Source: Chitinophaga rhizosphaerae
GTDB lineage: Bacteria > Bacteroidota > Bacteroidia > Chitinophagales > Chitinophagaceae
Assembly: GCF_003958645.1 (NCBI RefSeq)
Contig: NZ_RXLO01000001.1
Span: forward strand, 248,001-312,000
Direction of reading: 5' to 3'
DNA length: 64,000 bases
Translations under genes and position numbers: made by a program
Shown here: in pieces, positions 1 to 6,853 of the stretch
Position numbering within the stretch: position 1 is the first letter of the stretch
Layout: each line of letters opens with the position of its first letter
Notes under the pieces: generated by a model
What the model was told of the DNA's origin: nothing
Database searches by the model: none
Seen by the model: only the letters and a program-made list of their open reading frames with translations

Positions 1-424
1 CGCCGAGGTGAGCGATCTTGCTGCGGCGGTGGATATCATGTTCGACAGCATCGTGCTGAAGGTGGACGAGCTGGACGGGAGTCTTCGGCAGTTTTACGAG
101 CAGCTAAAATCCTTTGTGGGCGAAACTCACCGCGACCGGGAGTTTACGCGCTTCGATATCCGCGACAGCCTGCGGATGGGCAAATCGCAGCAATGCCTGT
201 ACTTGTCGCGGCTGGTAGAGCTGGGTTACCTGCAGCAGTACGGGCATATTAACCGGGGCTTCCGTTACCGGATCGCGCATTGGGATGCTTATGCGCTGTT
301 GCGGGAGCAGTTAAAAACCGACCTGCAGTCGCAACTGGCGGCACTTGCATGTGGCCAGCGTCCGGAAGTGGCCGGACGCCAGACCGGACGCCAGGATGTG
401 TCACTGGAGCGGGAAACGGCTTGA
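1..424 (+). CDS. C-terminal part of a winged-helix protein (5' end outside window)
   Basis: The frame is open from the first bases of the window; a GTG at 8 exists, but the reading frame continues upstream of it, so this is probably the tail of a longer protein. The visible 138 residues contain a helical stretch (about 10-40) and then a winged-helix-like segment (about 45-92: REFTRFDIRDSLRMGKS through GYLQQYGHINRGFRYRI), followed by a basic tail. It lies 175 bp upstream of two recombinase genes on the same strand, so a DNA-binding role in the same mobile element is likely. I do not recognise the full-length family; a replication or primase-associated protein is possible but unproven. The last 60 bases contain short direct and inverted copies of a CCGGACGCCAG motif (372-382, 384-394, inverted at 431-441). 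Confidence 0.55.
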   Translation, partial: AEVSDLAAAVDIMFDSIVLKVDELDGSLRQFYEQLKSFVGETHRDREFTRFDIRDSLRMGKSQQCLYLSRLVELGYLQQYGHINRGFRYRIAHWDAYALLREQLKTDLQSQLAALACGQRPEVAGRQTGRQDVSLERETA

Positions 425-599
425 AAAAGGCTGGCGTCCGGTGTCCGGTGAAAAATGTTCAAGGCCTGTTTTAAAAAGGGCATAGATATAGAAAAGCGCC
501 GTAGCTATAGGTAAAAAATACCATAGCGCTATCAAATAAGTTTGTTACCCGGAGGTGAAAAACCTCTTTTCTCTTCAACTGATTTTAAACTGAAAATTT

Positions 600-1454
600 A
601 TGGAACAGCAAACGACCGGAGCCCTTGCGGGCTTTAGGGATTACCTGTGCGCGGTAGGCTACAGCGCAGGCGGTGTGCGGATGCTGGCGCATTGCATGCG
701 GCACTTTTTTGACTACCGTTCTTTACAGCCGGGCGAAGTGAAGCCGGCCGACATCGTATCGTTTTACGATCACCTGCAGGTGCGGCCGCTGCTGCGTGGG
801 GATGGGGTGCTGAGCGGCAAGATGGTAGATCATTACTTGTACAGCCTTCGGGTGTTTTTTGACTGGCTGCAGGCGATGGGTGCCAGCGATCAGCATCCCA
901 TGAGCGGGTTGCAATTACCCCGGCTGGGAGCTGGCAAGCGGCTGCCGTTGTCTGTCGCGGAGATCACTGCGCTGTTCGCTGCTGCCTACCATGAACGGGA
1001 AGATGCGGCGCTGCACCTGCTCTACAGTTGTGGCCTGCGGCGCAGTGAGGCGGTGGCGCTGGAAGCGGCGGACGTATGGCCGGAGCGTGGTGTGCTGTAC
1101 GTGCGACGCGGCAAAGGATCCCGTCGGCGGGTGGTGCCACTGGCCAGTCGTGCATCTGCAAGCCTGTCGGCTTGCCTGTGCTGGTTATCGGTGCGGTTGC
1201 CGGGCGGATCGCAGCAGTTGCTGGTAGGCAGTCGCGGCCAGGCAATGACCGGGGATCGTCTTTGCCGGTTGGTGCGGGAGTTGGGTGAACGTGCGGGATT
1301 GGAAGCGCCGGTGACGCCACACCGGCTGCGCCACTCCATTGCTACGCACCTGCTGGCGCGGGGCATGGCACTGGAACAGGTGCGTGACTTTTTAGGGCAC
1401 CGCCATGCGGATACAACGCAGATTTATGCTCACTACCAAAACGGGGGCTTATGA
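600..1454 (+). CDS. Tyrosine recombinase/integrase (XerD-like), first of a pair
   Basis: This 284-residue site-specific recombinase of the XerC/D-lambda integrase family cuts and joins DNA through a covalent 3'-phosphotyrosine. It has an N-terminal SAM-like core-binding domain (about 5-105) and a C-terminal catalytic domain. All expected active-site residues are visible: Arg147 in GLRRSE, Lys172 in RGKGSRR, His241 and Arg244 in HRLRH, His267 in LGHRH, and the nucleophile Tyr276 in QIYAHY. The ATG at 600 follows a 175-bp non-coding leader with a hairpin (about 510-535). Its TGA overlaps the ATG of the next recombinase by 4 bp (ATGA), so the two are translationally coupled and probably act as a pair that integrates or excises the surrounding element. 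Confidence 0.95.
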   Translation: MEQQTTGALAGFRDYLCAVGYSAGGVRMLAHCMRHFFDYRSLQPGEVKPADIVSFYDHLQVRPLLRGDGVLSGKMVDHYLYSLRVFFDWLQAMGASDQHPMSGLQLPRLGAGKRLPLSVAEITALFAAAYHEREDAALHLLYSCGLRRSEAVALEAADVWPERGVLYVRRGKGSRRRVVPLASRASASLSACLCWLSVRLPGGSQQLLVGSRGQAMTGDRLCRLVRELGERAGLEAPVTPHRLRHSIATHLLARGMALEQVRDFLGHRHADTTQIYAHYQNGGL

Positions 1455-2302
1455 CACTGGTGGCTTACCTGCAATCCCGTTACGCAGCATCGACAGCCGA
1501 GGCCTACGGGCGGGAGATCGCCGCTTACCTGTCGGGCTATCCCGGTGCCGCCACGGCGGGTTATGGGGATGTGGTGCAGTGGCTGGGCGTGTTGCGAAGC
1601 CGTTACAGCAACGCCTCAACGCTGAACGGGATGCTATGTGCTGTAAAGGCTTATTACGGCTGGCTGGTGGCCAGCGGTGCGCGCACGGACAACCCGGCAA
1701 AAAGGATCCGTTTGCGGGATATGCGCAGTCGGGACATCCAGTTGCAGGACCTGCTATCGCCTGCGGAGCTGGAAGCGTTATTGCCGGCAAACGGCCAAAA
1801 GGGGCGCTATACGGCGCTGGATTATCGCGACCGGGTACTCGTAGGTCTTTTGGTGTACCAGGCCTTAAAGCCCGCTGAAATCGCCGCGCTGCGCGTAACG
1901 GACATCGACCTGGAGAACGGGATGGTCAGCACTGCCGGCACGGTATCGACCAACGGTCGGGTGCTTGCCCTACAGGCCTCGCAGGTGTTGTTGCTCTACG
2001 CCTACCTCCGTGAAATCCGCCCGCGGCTGCTGAAAGGCGCTGCCTGCGACCGGTTGCTGCTGGGGCTGCGGGGGAATCCCATGGCTGGGGAGGATATTGT
2101 AAAGCATGTGCTGCGGCATCATCCGGTGAGCGCGCAGCGCATCCGCCAGAGCGTGATCGCTAACAAACTGAAAGCCGGCGAGGGGTTGGCTGCGGTGCAG
2201 GCGTTCGCCGGGCATAAGTACCCATCGAGCACGGAGCGTTACCGGCAGACGTGCGAAGGGGAGCTGGCGGCAGCGGTCGCGGCCTATCACCCGATGGGAT
2301 AG
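1451..2302 (+). CDS. Second tyrosine recombinase with substituted catalytic residues
   Basis: This 283-residue tyrosine-recombinase-family protein is coupled to the upstream integrase by an ATGA overlap. It has a core-binding domain (about 1-95) and a recognisable catalytic fold, but key positions differ. The first catalytic Arg is replaced by Lys140 (QALKPAE where GLRxxE is usual), and the His of the HxxR box is Gln229 (QRIR, Arg232 kept). His255 (AGHK) and Tyr264 (TERY) remain. Some Bacteroidota integrases, such as IntDOT, are known to lack the first Arg, so activity is not excluded; the protein could also serve as a structural or regulatory partner in a heteromeric complex. Assignment to the family is firm; catalytic competence is open. 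Confidence 0.9.
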   Translation: MTLVAYLQSRYAASTAEAYGREIAAYLSGYPGAATAGYGDVVQWLGVLRSRYSNASTLNGMLCAVKAYYGWLVASGARTDNPAKRIRLRDMRSRDIQLQDLLSPAELEALLPANGQKGRYTALDYRDRVLVGLLVYQALKPAEIAALRVTDIDLENGMVSTAGTVSTNGRVLALQASQVLLLYAYLREIRPRLLKGAACDRLLLGLRGNPMAGEDIVKHVLRHHPVSAQRIRQSVIANKLKAGEGLAAVQAFAGHKYPSSTERYRQTCEGELAAAVAAYHPMG

Positions 2303-2366
2303 AAAATGAACAGCATGAACGGGGTGTTCATCCTTATGTATTGTTAACTTCAAAGCGTACACTAAA

Positions 2367-2981
2367 ATGGAGATACGATTGAGCAAGCTAAAGAAAACGA
2401 GGATCGAGGCGCGCCAGGACGTGCACGAGATCATGCGGCTGTTGCTGAAGCGGGAACAGAAGATCGACCGCAACCGGGAACACCTGTGGGTGCTGGGACT
2501 GGCGGCAGATAACACGATCCTTTTGATCGAGCTGGTGAGCATGGGATCTGTTACGCGCACGATCGCCGAGCCGATGGAGATCTACAGCCTGGCCTTGCAA
2601 AAGCGCAGCGTCAAGATCATCCTGGTACACAACCACCCGAGCGGCCTGCTGAAGCCATCTGCGGCGGATAAGGAAATGACGGACCGGATGATCCAGTGCG
2701 GCCGGCTGCTGAAAGTGCCGGTGCTGGATCATTACATCATCAGCGACAAAGGATATTACAGTTTTGCGGAGGACGGGTTGCTGGCGGAGCTGGAACAGAG
2801 CACCAAATACATGCTGGAGTACGAGGTAAAGGCGCTGGGCGTGAAGGAGGGCAAGCAAACCGGTGAAAAGAATAAAGCCCGTGAAATAGCCCGACACATG
2901 AAATCATTGGGCTACGGTGTTCCTGAAATAATGAAGCTGACAGGGCTGGAGAAGGCGGCTATCCAGCGGCTGAAAGTATAG
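2367..2981 (+). CDS. RadC-like JAB/MPN-domain protein with extra C-terminal helical tail
   Basis: This 204-residue protein has a JAB1/MPN-type RadC domain over about residues 30-150. The metal-binding signature is complete: HNHPSG followed by a Ser and an Asp at the usual spacing (KPSAADKEM). Such short RadC homologues are common on plasmids and integrative elements of Bacteroidota; their biochemical role is unsettled. After the domain there is an extra tail (about 150-204) rich in Lys and Glu, ending in REIARHMKSLGYGVPEIMKL and a following TGLEKAAI-type helix. That pattern resembles the C-terminal tail of Rpn-type (PD-(D/E)XK) recombination-promoting nucleases, although no nuclease core is present. 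It follows the integrase pair by 64 bp on the same strand, which supports a mobile-element context. Confidence 0.88.
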   Translation: MEIRLSKLKKTRIEARQDVHEIMRLLLKREQKIDRNREHLWVLGLAADNTILLIELVSMGSVTRTIAEPMEIYSLALQKRSVKIILVHNHPSGLLKPSAADKEMTDRMIQCGRLLKVPVLDHYIISDKGYYSFAEDGLLAELEQSTKYMLEYEVKALGVKEGKQTGEKNKAREIARHMKSLGYGVPEIMKLTGLEKAAIQRLKV

Positions 2982-2990
2982 CGAGGGTTG

Positions 2991-3023
2991 TGGAGCTGGC
3001 GGGAATCGAACCTGCGTCCGGCA
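2991..3023 (-). other. tmRNA (ssrA) 3'-end-like fragment, candidate attachment site
   Basis: On the minus strand this reads GGACGCAGGTTCGATTCC followed by CGCCAGCTCCA, which is the T-arm and acceptor 3' strand expected at the end of a bacterial tmRNA. The 5' half (GGGGCTG... with the tRNA-like start) is not found within 400 bp on the minus strand, so this is a partial copy. The 3' end of ssrA is a classic target of integrases, and the two recombinases end only 700 bp away, so I infer an att half-site or an integration scar. It could also be a chance match to a tRNA T-arm. Confidence 0.45.
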
Positions 3024-3146
3024 TCATGCGTTATCCGTGCGTCCCGGTGTTTTTTGGGAATGAAACCCTTATCCGTATTGGCTTTTGGGACAGGGTTCGG
3101 TTCTATCAGGGGACGGAGCCAAAGTTCCGGCAAGCGGAAGCAGCCT

Positions 3147-3221
3147 CATCATCAGGCGGTAAACAGGCGTGTCAGGTGCTTCCTGCAATGGAGTGGCCAG
3201 CCTGTTTACCGCCTGATGATG
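3147..3221. repeat. Perfect 22-bp inverted repeat
   Basis: Positions 3147-3168 and 3200-3221 are perfect reverse complements (22 of 22), separated by 31 bases. The arm starts CATCATCAGGCGG. No T-run follows, and no gene ends just upstream, so it is not an obvious terminator. It may be a protein-binding or processing site of the adjacent element. Confidence 0.85.
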
Positions 3222-3354
3222 CGCCAAGACGATCCTGCCGCCGGGCTATGTTCTGCCGTCGCTGTTCGCGGCAGGTCATGCGCTACTGCCAGTCCGGGTT
3301 CCACCGCCTTCCGCTTCGATCAGCCGCTCCCGCCACCTTCACCGCCATGCCTTG

Positions 3355-4085
3355 CAGGCCACGGGGGCGGGAGCGCGGCACGCGCGTAGCCACCGTAGGG
3401 CGGCAAGGCGGGCAGGTGGCGGACAAAGTGGGCGGCGTAGGGCTGCGCAGCGATAGCGAAGCGGACCGGGAGCAGCCCGAGCGCAGGCAGAAGGGAAGGG
3501 CAGTTCGGGGAACAGTGGCAGGGAGGAACTGGCCCTTGCCTTTTGCCGGAGCGAGACCGCTTTACCTTCGTTGGCATAGGGTGCGAGTTGCGTCAGCAAG
3601 GATTGTTGTATCTTCCCTGTTCTGCGTGGTGCCGAGTCCAGTTCTGGGCACCAAATGGCGGGCATCAGCTTCCCAAGCTGAGGGTGGCCGGTTGTACCAC
3701 GGAAGTACATCAGGTTCTGGTTCTGAGTGTCCTGGTTCGAATCCGCCAGCCTATAGCCAACTGTACAAATGTCGAACCGCCCTTCCCGGGGAAGATCTAC
3801 CGATCCCCGTTTACGTACAAAATCCCTTACATACCGGGACAGGAAAAGCGGTCTCACTGCGGGTAAAAGCAAGGGCTTGCCCTGTAGTAGTGAGCCCTTG
3901 TGCAGCCCTTCCTTTTACCCTTCGTTCGGGCAGCTCCCGGTCTTTGCGCGAAGCGCGCAAATCCCTCCACTGCCCATTTTGTCCGCCACCTGCCGGCGGC
4001 GGCACGCTGCCGGTAGCTCCGTGCTCGCTTCGCTCACCCTCCCGCTCCCGGGCGTGCCGCCGCATGGCGGTGGGTGGCGGGATCG
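3355..4085. repeat. Large imperfect inverted repeat around a 270-bp centre
   Basis: The stretch at about 3361-3572 is matched in inverted orientation by about 3846-4080. The clearest paired blocks are GGCAGGTGGCGGACAAA (3411-3427) against its complement near 3980-3993, the blocks beginning GACCGGGAGC (3464 and, inverted, about 3940), and the blocks ending GAGACCGCTTT (3553-3563 and, inverted, about 3845-3855). Identity is patchy, with several gaps, so the arms are old or under loose constraint. The layout resembles a decayed non-autonomous mobile element or a recombination structure. The central part carries tRNA-3'-end-like sequence. Confidence 0.7.
3626..3762 (+). other. tRNA-3'-end-like fragments in the centre of the inverted repeat
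   Basis: Two short pieces look like tRNA T-arm and acceptor ends without a matching 5' half. The first (about 3628-3655) contains GAGTCCAGTTCTGGGCACCA, sharing its TTCTGGGCAC with the acceptor end of the intact tRNA-Leu at 39500. The second (about 3738-3762) contains CCTGGTTCGAATCC and then GCCAGCC, similar to the tmRNA-like fragment at 2991. Between them is a 5-bp stem with a seven-base loop (TCAGC...GCTGA, about 3668-3684). None folds into a full cloverleaf. I read them as remnants, possibly of earlier integration events. Confidence 0.35.
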
Positions 4086-4466
4086 AAGCGATTTTTAGCC
4101 AGCTTTAGCATTACTATCGACGTTGGGATGCCTCCACATCGGCAGCAGTCCGCTGCCCCTTTTAAAATAAAAAAGCAAAAAAAAGAAGCACAAAGGTAGC
4201 CGCCGCAGGATCGGTGGAACAAAGCCGTGCGGTTACATAGCCCGGCGGCCAAAAGACTACGGCATAAAGCGGCGGTAGGGGCATGGACCGGTCGATCCTG
4301 CACCGGCTGCAGTTATGGGCTCATCCTTCCCGTCCACGCATTTATTCCGTTTCCTTTTGGCTGTAGAATAAGCGTCGGCTGGCGGTCGCACTTTCTTTTT
4401 TTCTCTTTTTTCTTTTAAAAGCTGTCATGGGGCGGCTCGTTTTTTAACAACTTAAAATATTGGTTT

Positions 4467-4682
4467 ATGGAACTGTTATGGTTTATGAATCCTTCACTGG
4501 ATGCGGATTACGGCACTTTTACCTGCGTGGTATGCGGAGCGGAGTTTTATTACTCGCCACGTTTAGTGTGCCATTGCAACGGGTGCGCGCTCCGGGAGCT
4601 GGTGGTAGGTCAGCGTTCGGCGGCTGATGCGGGTCAGCGCCAGGCATATGATCGTGCTTATACGTTGCTGGCGGGGCTGTAG
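4467..4682 (+). CDS. Small Cys-rich (zinc-ribbon-like) protein of unknown function
   Basis: This short protein of 71 residues has two cysteine clusters, CVVC (about residues 20-23) and CHCNGC (about 35-40), spaced like a small zinc-binding ribbon; the rest is a helical tail with no signal peptide or membrane segment. It sits alone in the gene-poor accessory region and is followed by a strong hairpin with a T-tract, which supports a real transcription unit. The family is not recognised. Its small size makes the call uncertain. Confidence 0.5.
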   Translation: MELLWFMNPSLDADYGTFTCVVCGAEFYYSPRLVCHCNGCALRELVVGQRSAADAGQRQAYDRAYTLLAGL

Positions 4683-4704
4683 CGGTAGTGCAAATCCCGG
4701 CGTA

Positions 4705-4793
4705 TCATGGATAAATCAGGTGGCCGGCGCTCCCGGTGCCAGGCGCCCTGAAACCGGCCACCTGCTTTACCCATGATGATGTGTGTTTTTTTT
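4705..4793 (+). terminator. Hairpin with T-tract after the small Cys-rich gene
   Basis: Arms 4705-4727 and 4754-4776 pair at 21 of 23 positions around a 26-base loop and are followed by a run of eight T residues near 4786-4793. It starts 22 bp past the stop codon at 4682. Confidence 0.65.
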
Positions 4794-4897
4794 CTTTCAG
4801 TTGGAAACAGACAGATGAAAAAGAAAATCTATATCTTGGTGGGAGTTCTTTGAGAGTAGCAATGCCACAGTGAAAGTAGTTGCTATAGGAAAAAGCT

Positions 4898-5929
4898 GTG
4901 CGTGTCTGTAGGTATGGGTTTAATGGGAAGGAGAATGATAATGAGGTAAAAGGCATAGAAGGATCGCAGCAGGATTATGGGATGAGGATTTACGATCCGA
5001 GGGTGGCGAAGTTCCTGAGTGTGGATCCATTGACGAAGGAATACCCATTTTACTCGCCTTATCAGTTTGCAAGTAACAGCCCTATTTTGGCCGTTGATAT
5101 TGATGGGCTCGAATCTAGCAATATTTCAAATGAGACTGAGAAACCTAAAGATCCACTTTGGTCTAGGATATTTCAGACACTTCTTGGTACCTCAGATGAG
5201 GGAGCGAAATTTAGGGATGGTGTATATAAAGCCGGAGAAGACGCTGTAATTGGTGCATATGACTTTGTTCGAAGAGATGCATATAAATTTAGTACCTATA
5301 AGGAGGGTGCACTTAATACTTATTCTTTACTTACAGCAGTGTCACCTGAGGTTCAGGCTTCTGCGGATGCGTATACTTCATTATTTGGGGTGAATTTTAA
5401 TATACAGGGCCGTGGAAATGCTTTTCGCCAGGGGTTGGATGTTTCAAACTGGGATGCGGAAAGATGGGGGTATGCAACAGGATCTCTTAGCATTGGTTTA
5501 GCGACTCCACCTGTTACAAAAGCTTTGGGAGGTTTTGCTTTGGGTAAGTTGGGAGCAGGCGGGAGTTTTGCTTTTAATAGGCTGGCGAATTTGGTTACAG
5601 ATAAGGAAGGTTTTTTATTTGGAGGGATTACCATAAAGTCGCCTTTTTCGATAGGGGTGCAACGGTTTGGGAATATCAATTTAAATCGACCAGATTATTG
5701 GGGACTAAGAATTGGGGAGAGTGCTTTTGCTAATAGAACGTTTGCTGCAATTAAAACGGAATGGAATCCATTAAGTGTTTATACATCAGGAGTGATACCT
5801 AAAGGGACGCGCATGAAAGTGGGAATTATTGGTCCGCAATCAGGCGGTTTTTATTTAGGGGGATCGTTACAATTTATTGTTGATTCCAAATCGGTATTAA
5901 ATCAAACAACAAAGTTAATAGATCGTTGA
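4898..5929 (+). CDS. Orphan RHS-core C-terminal fragment with unknown toxin-like domain
   Basis: The first 70 or so residues are the conserved Bacteroidota RHS-associated core: YGFNGKENDNE, then QDYGMRIYDPRVAKFLSVDP, YQFASNSPI and AVDIDG. Intact RHS proteins carry well over a thousand residues of YD repeats before this point; here the frame is closed by a TAG at 4886, so only the C-terminal cassette remains. After the core comes a variable region of about 270 residues (PKDPLWSRIFQTL to the end) that I cannot assign; its end has Gly-rich strands (VGIIGPQSGGFYLGGSLQF). In polymorphic toxin systems this is where the toxin domain lies. The segment is much more AT-rich than its neighbours, pointing to transfer. 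The assumed start is GTG at 4898. It may be a silent cassette or a pseudogene of a longer RHS toxin. Confidence 0.8.
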   Translation: MRVCRYGFNGKENDNEVKGIEGSQQDYGMRIYDPRVAKFLSVDPLTKEYPFYSPYQFASNSPILAVDIDGLESSNISNETEKPKDPLWSRIFQTLLGTSDEGAKFRDGVYKAGEDAVIGAYDFVRRDAYKFSTYKEGALNTYSLLTAVSPEVQASADAYTSLFGVNFNIQGRGNAFRQGLDVSNWDAERWGYATGSLSIGLATPPVTKALGGFALGKLGAGGSFAFNRLANLVTDKEGFLFGGITIKSPFSIGVQRFGNINLNRPDYWGLRIGESAFANRTFAAIKTEWNPLSVYTSGVIPKGTRMKVGIIGPQSGGFYLGGSLQFIVDSKSVLNQTTKLIDR

Positions 5930-5964
5930 ATTTGATTAAGTTAAATCATAAACAAGTTTAGTTC

Positions 5965-6342
5965 ATGAAGCCATATGAGGATCCAATAAATTTTGATGTG
6001 AAGCAATACTGTGGTGATGATATTGTTCAATTTGAAAGAATGTCTGAAATTGGACAAGGAAGCCCGGTTATAGGTGATATGTATATAAATGGTCGGCAGG
6101 TTCCTGAGTATCAATTTGGTGGCCCCATTCTTTGTGATGAAAATAACATCTATGCTCCGGTTTTTATAAAGCGATTTTTTACACGAGGTTTTAAGCTGGC
6201 TATTGTCGATCGTAAAACATTACAGGTTAAATTGATTGGTCGAGCGATAGGGTTGATTTATTTATATAAAATCGAGGGGGATAAAGTATTCTTCTATGAA
6301 GATGTGTTGAAGACAAAGTCTAATTTTTATACCTTAGCTTAG
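5965..6342 (+). CDS. Putative immunity protein for the RHS-linked toxin
   Basis: This protein of 125 residues begins 35 bp after the RHS fragment, on the same strand and with the same low GC. No signal peptide, membrane segment or known domain can be seen; the C-terminal half looks like a small beta-rich fold (KLAIVDRKTLQVKLIGRAIG, then LIYLYKIEGDKVFFYED). Polymorphic toxins nearly always have a cognate cytoplasmic immunity gene directly downstream, so the position is the main argument. The sequence itself does not reveal a family. A hairpin terminator follows its stop codon. Confidence 0.55.
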   Translation: MKPYEDPINFDVKQYCGDDIVQFERMSEIGQGSPVIGDMYINGRQVPEYQFGGPILCDENNIYAPVFIKRFFTRGFKLAIVDRKTLQVKLIGRAIGLIYLYKIEGDKVFFYEDVLKTKSNFYTLA

Positions 6343-6364
6343 GTAGCTAGTGTCAGTTAAAATA

Positions 6365-6399
6365 AAATATGCGCAGCTCGCTTAAGGCTGCGCATATTT
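6365..6399. terminator. Perfect 13-bp hairpin after the immunity gene
   Basis: Arms 6365-6377 and 6387-6399 are perfect complements around a nine-base loop. The hairpin ends the RHS/immunity unit and overlaps the stop codon of the broken XRE gene on the other strand, so it can serve both directions. Confidence 0.75.
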
Positions 6400-6694
6400 A
6401 TTTAGCATACGCCTGTTTAGTTTTAGTATCTCTGATGAACGCCGCGACAACCCTAACAAGAGCTTGTTTATCTTCCTGCGGCATATTTTCTATCTCTTTA
6501 AAATAGCGGATCAGTTCCGCATCCTGGAGAGCGGCGGACGCTTTATCGGAGTTGTTGCCGTTGAGCAAAAAATCCACGGTGGTATCCAGTGCATCGGCGA
6601 TGTTTTTTAAGACCTCCGCCGGCGGCTGTACGTCTTTTGTCTCGTAGCACCGTCACTTCACAAAATCATCTGATGAAAAGTCCTCTGCTTTCAT
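6398..6694 (-). pseudogene. Broken XRE-family regulator (HTH mostly deleted)
   Basis: Read leftward, codons 6652-6401 give YETKDVQPPAEVLKNIADAL, then TTVDFLLNG and the tail QDAELIRYFKEIENMPQEDK to AYAK. That is the C-terminal half of a typical Bacteroidota Cro/CI-type regulator. In the same frame an upstream ATG at 6694 gives MKAEDFSSDDFVK and then a TGA (6655-6653), and the four-helix HTH core that should precede the YE..PP motif is missing. The gene has therefore lost most of its DNA-binding domain and cannot make a working repressor. It lies at the right edge of the accessory region. Confidence 0.75.
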
Positions 6695-6853
6695 TATTAC
6701 GAATAAAGATTAAAAAAATCGGAACTCTTATGAACTCCGATTTTTGATGTTTACATAGTTTTTGTTATAGTGTCAATTCAACAGGTTTAAGCCATTTCTC
6801 TAAAGAAACAACTTAAACCCGTTGAAAATCAAATACAGGCAATCATAAAGAAA

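Larger units (their letters stand above)
2982..4466. other. 1.5-kb gene-poor region with nested inverted repeats and tRNA/tmRNA-like pieces
   Basis: No convincing gene is visible. The open frames here translate to low-complexity Arg/Pro-rich peptides, and one begins MELAGIEPAS, a well-known artefact of reading through the 3' end of tRNA-type genes. What can be supported is structural: a tmRNA 3'-end-like fragment at the left edge, a perfect 22-bp inverted repeat, a large imperfect inverted repeat, and two further tRNA-3'-end-like fragments in its loop; each is listed separately. The last 300 bases (about 4160-4460) contain A- and T-rich tracts and no recognisable gene. Confidence 0.7.

Noticed and set aside
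3655..3760. Possible tRNA-Gly(CCC) with an anticodon arm at about 3668-3684
   Set aside because: The anticodon arm folds, but no matching D-arm, acceptor stem or proper T-stem could be found around it.
2990..4108. A 372-codon open frame beginning MELAGIEPAS
   Set aside because: This start peptide is a known artefact of translating the complement of tRNA/tmRNA 3' ends; the rest is Arg/Pro-rich without domain features and crosses the inverted repeats.
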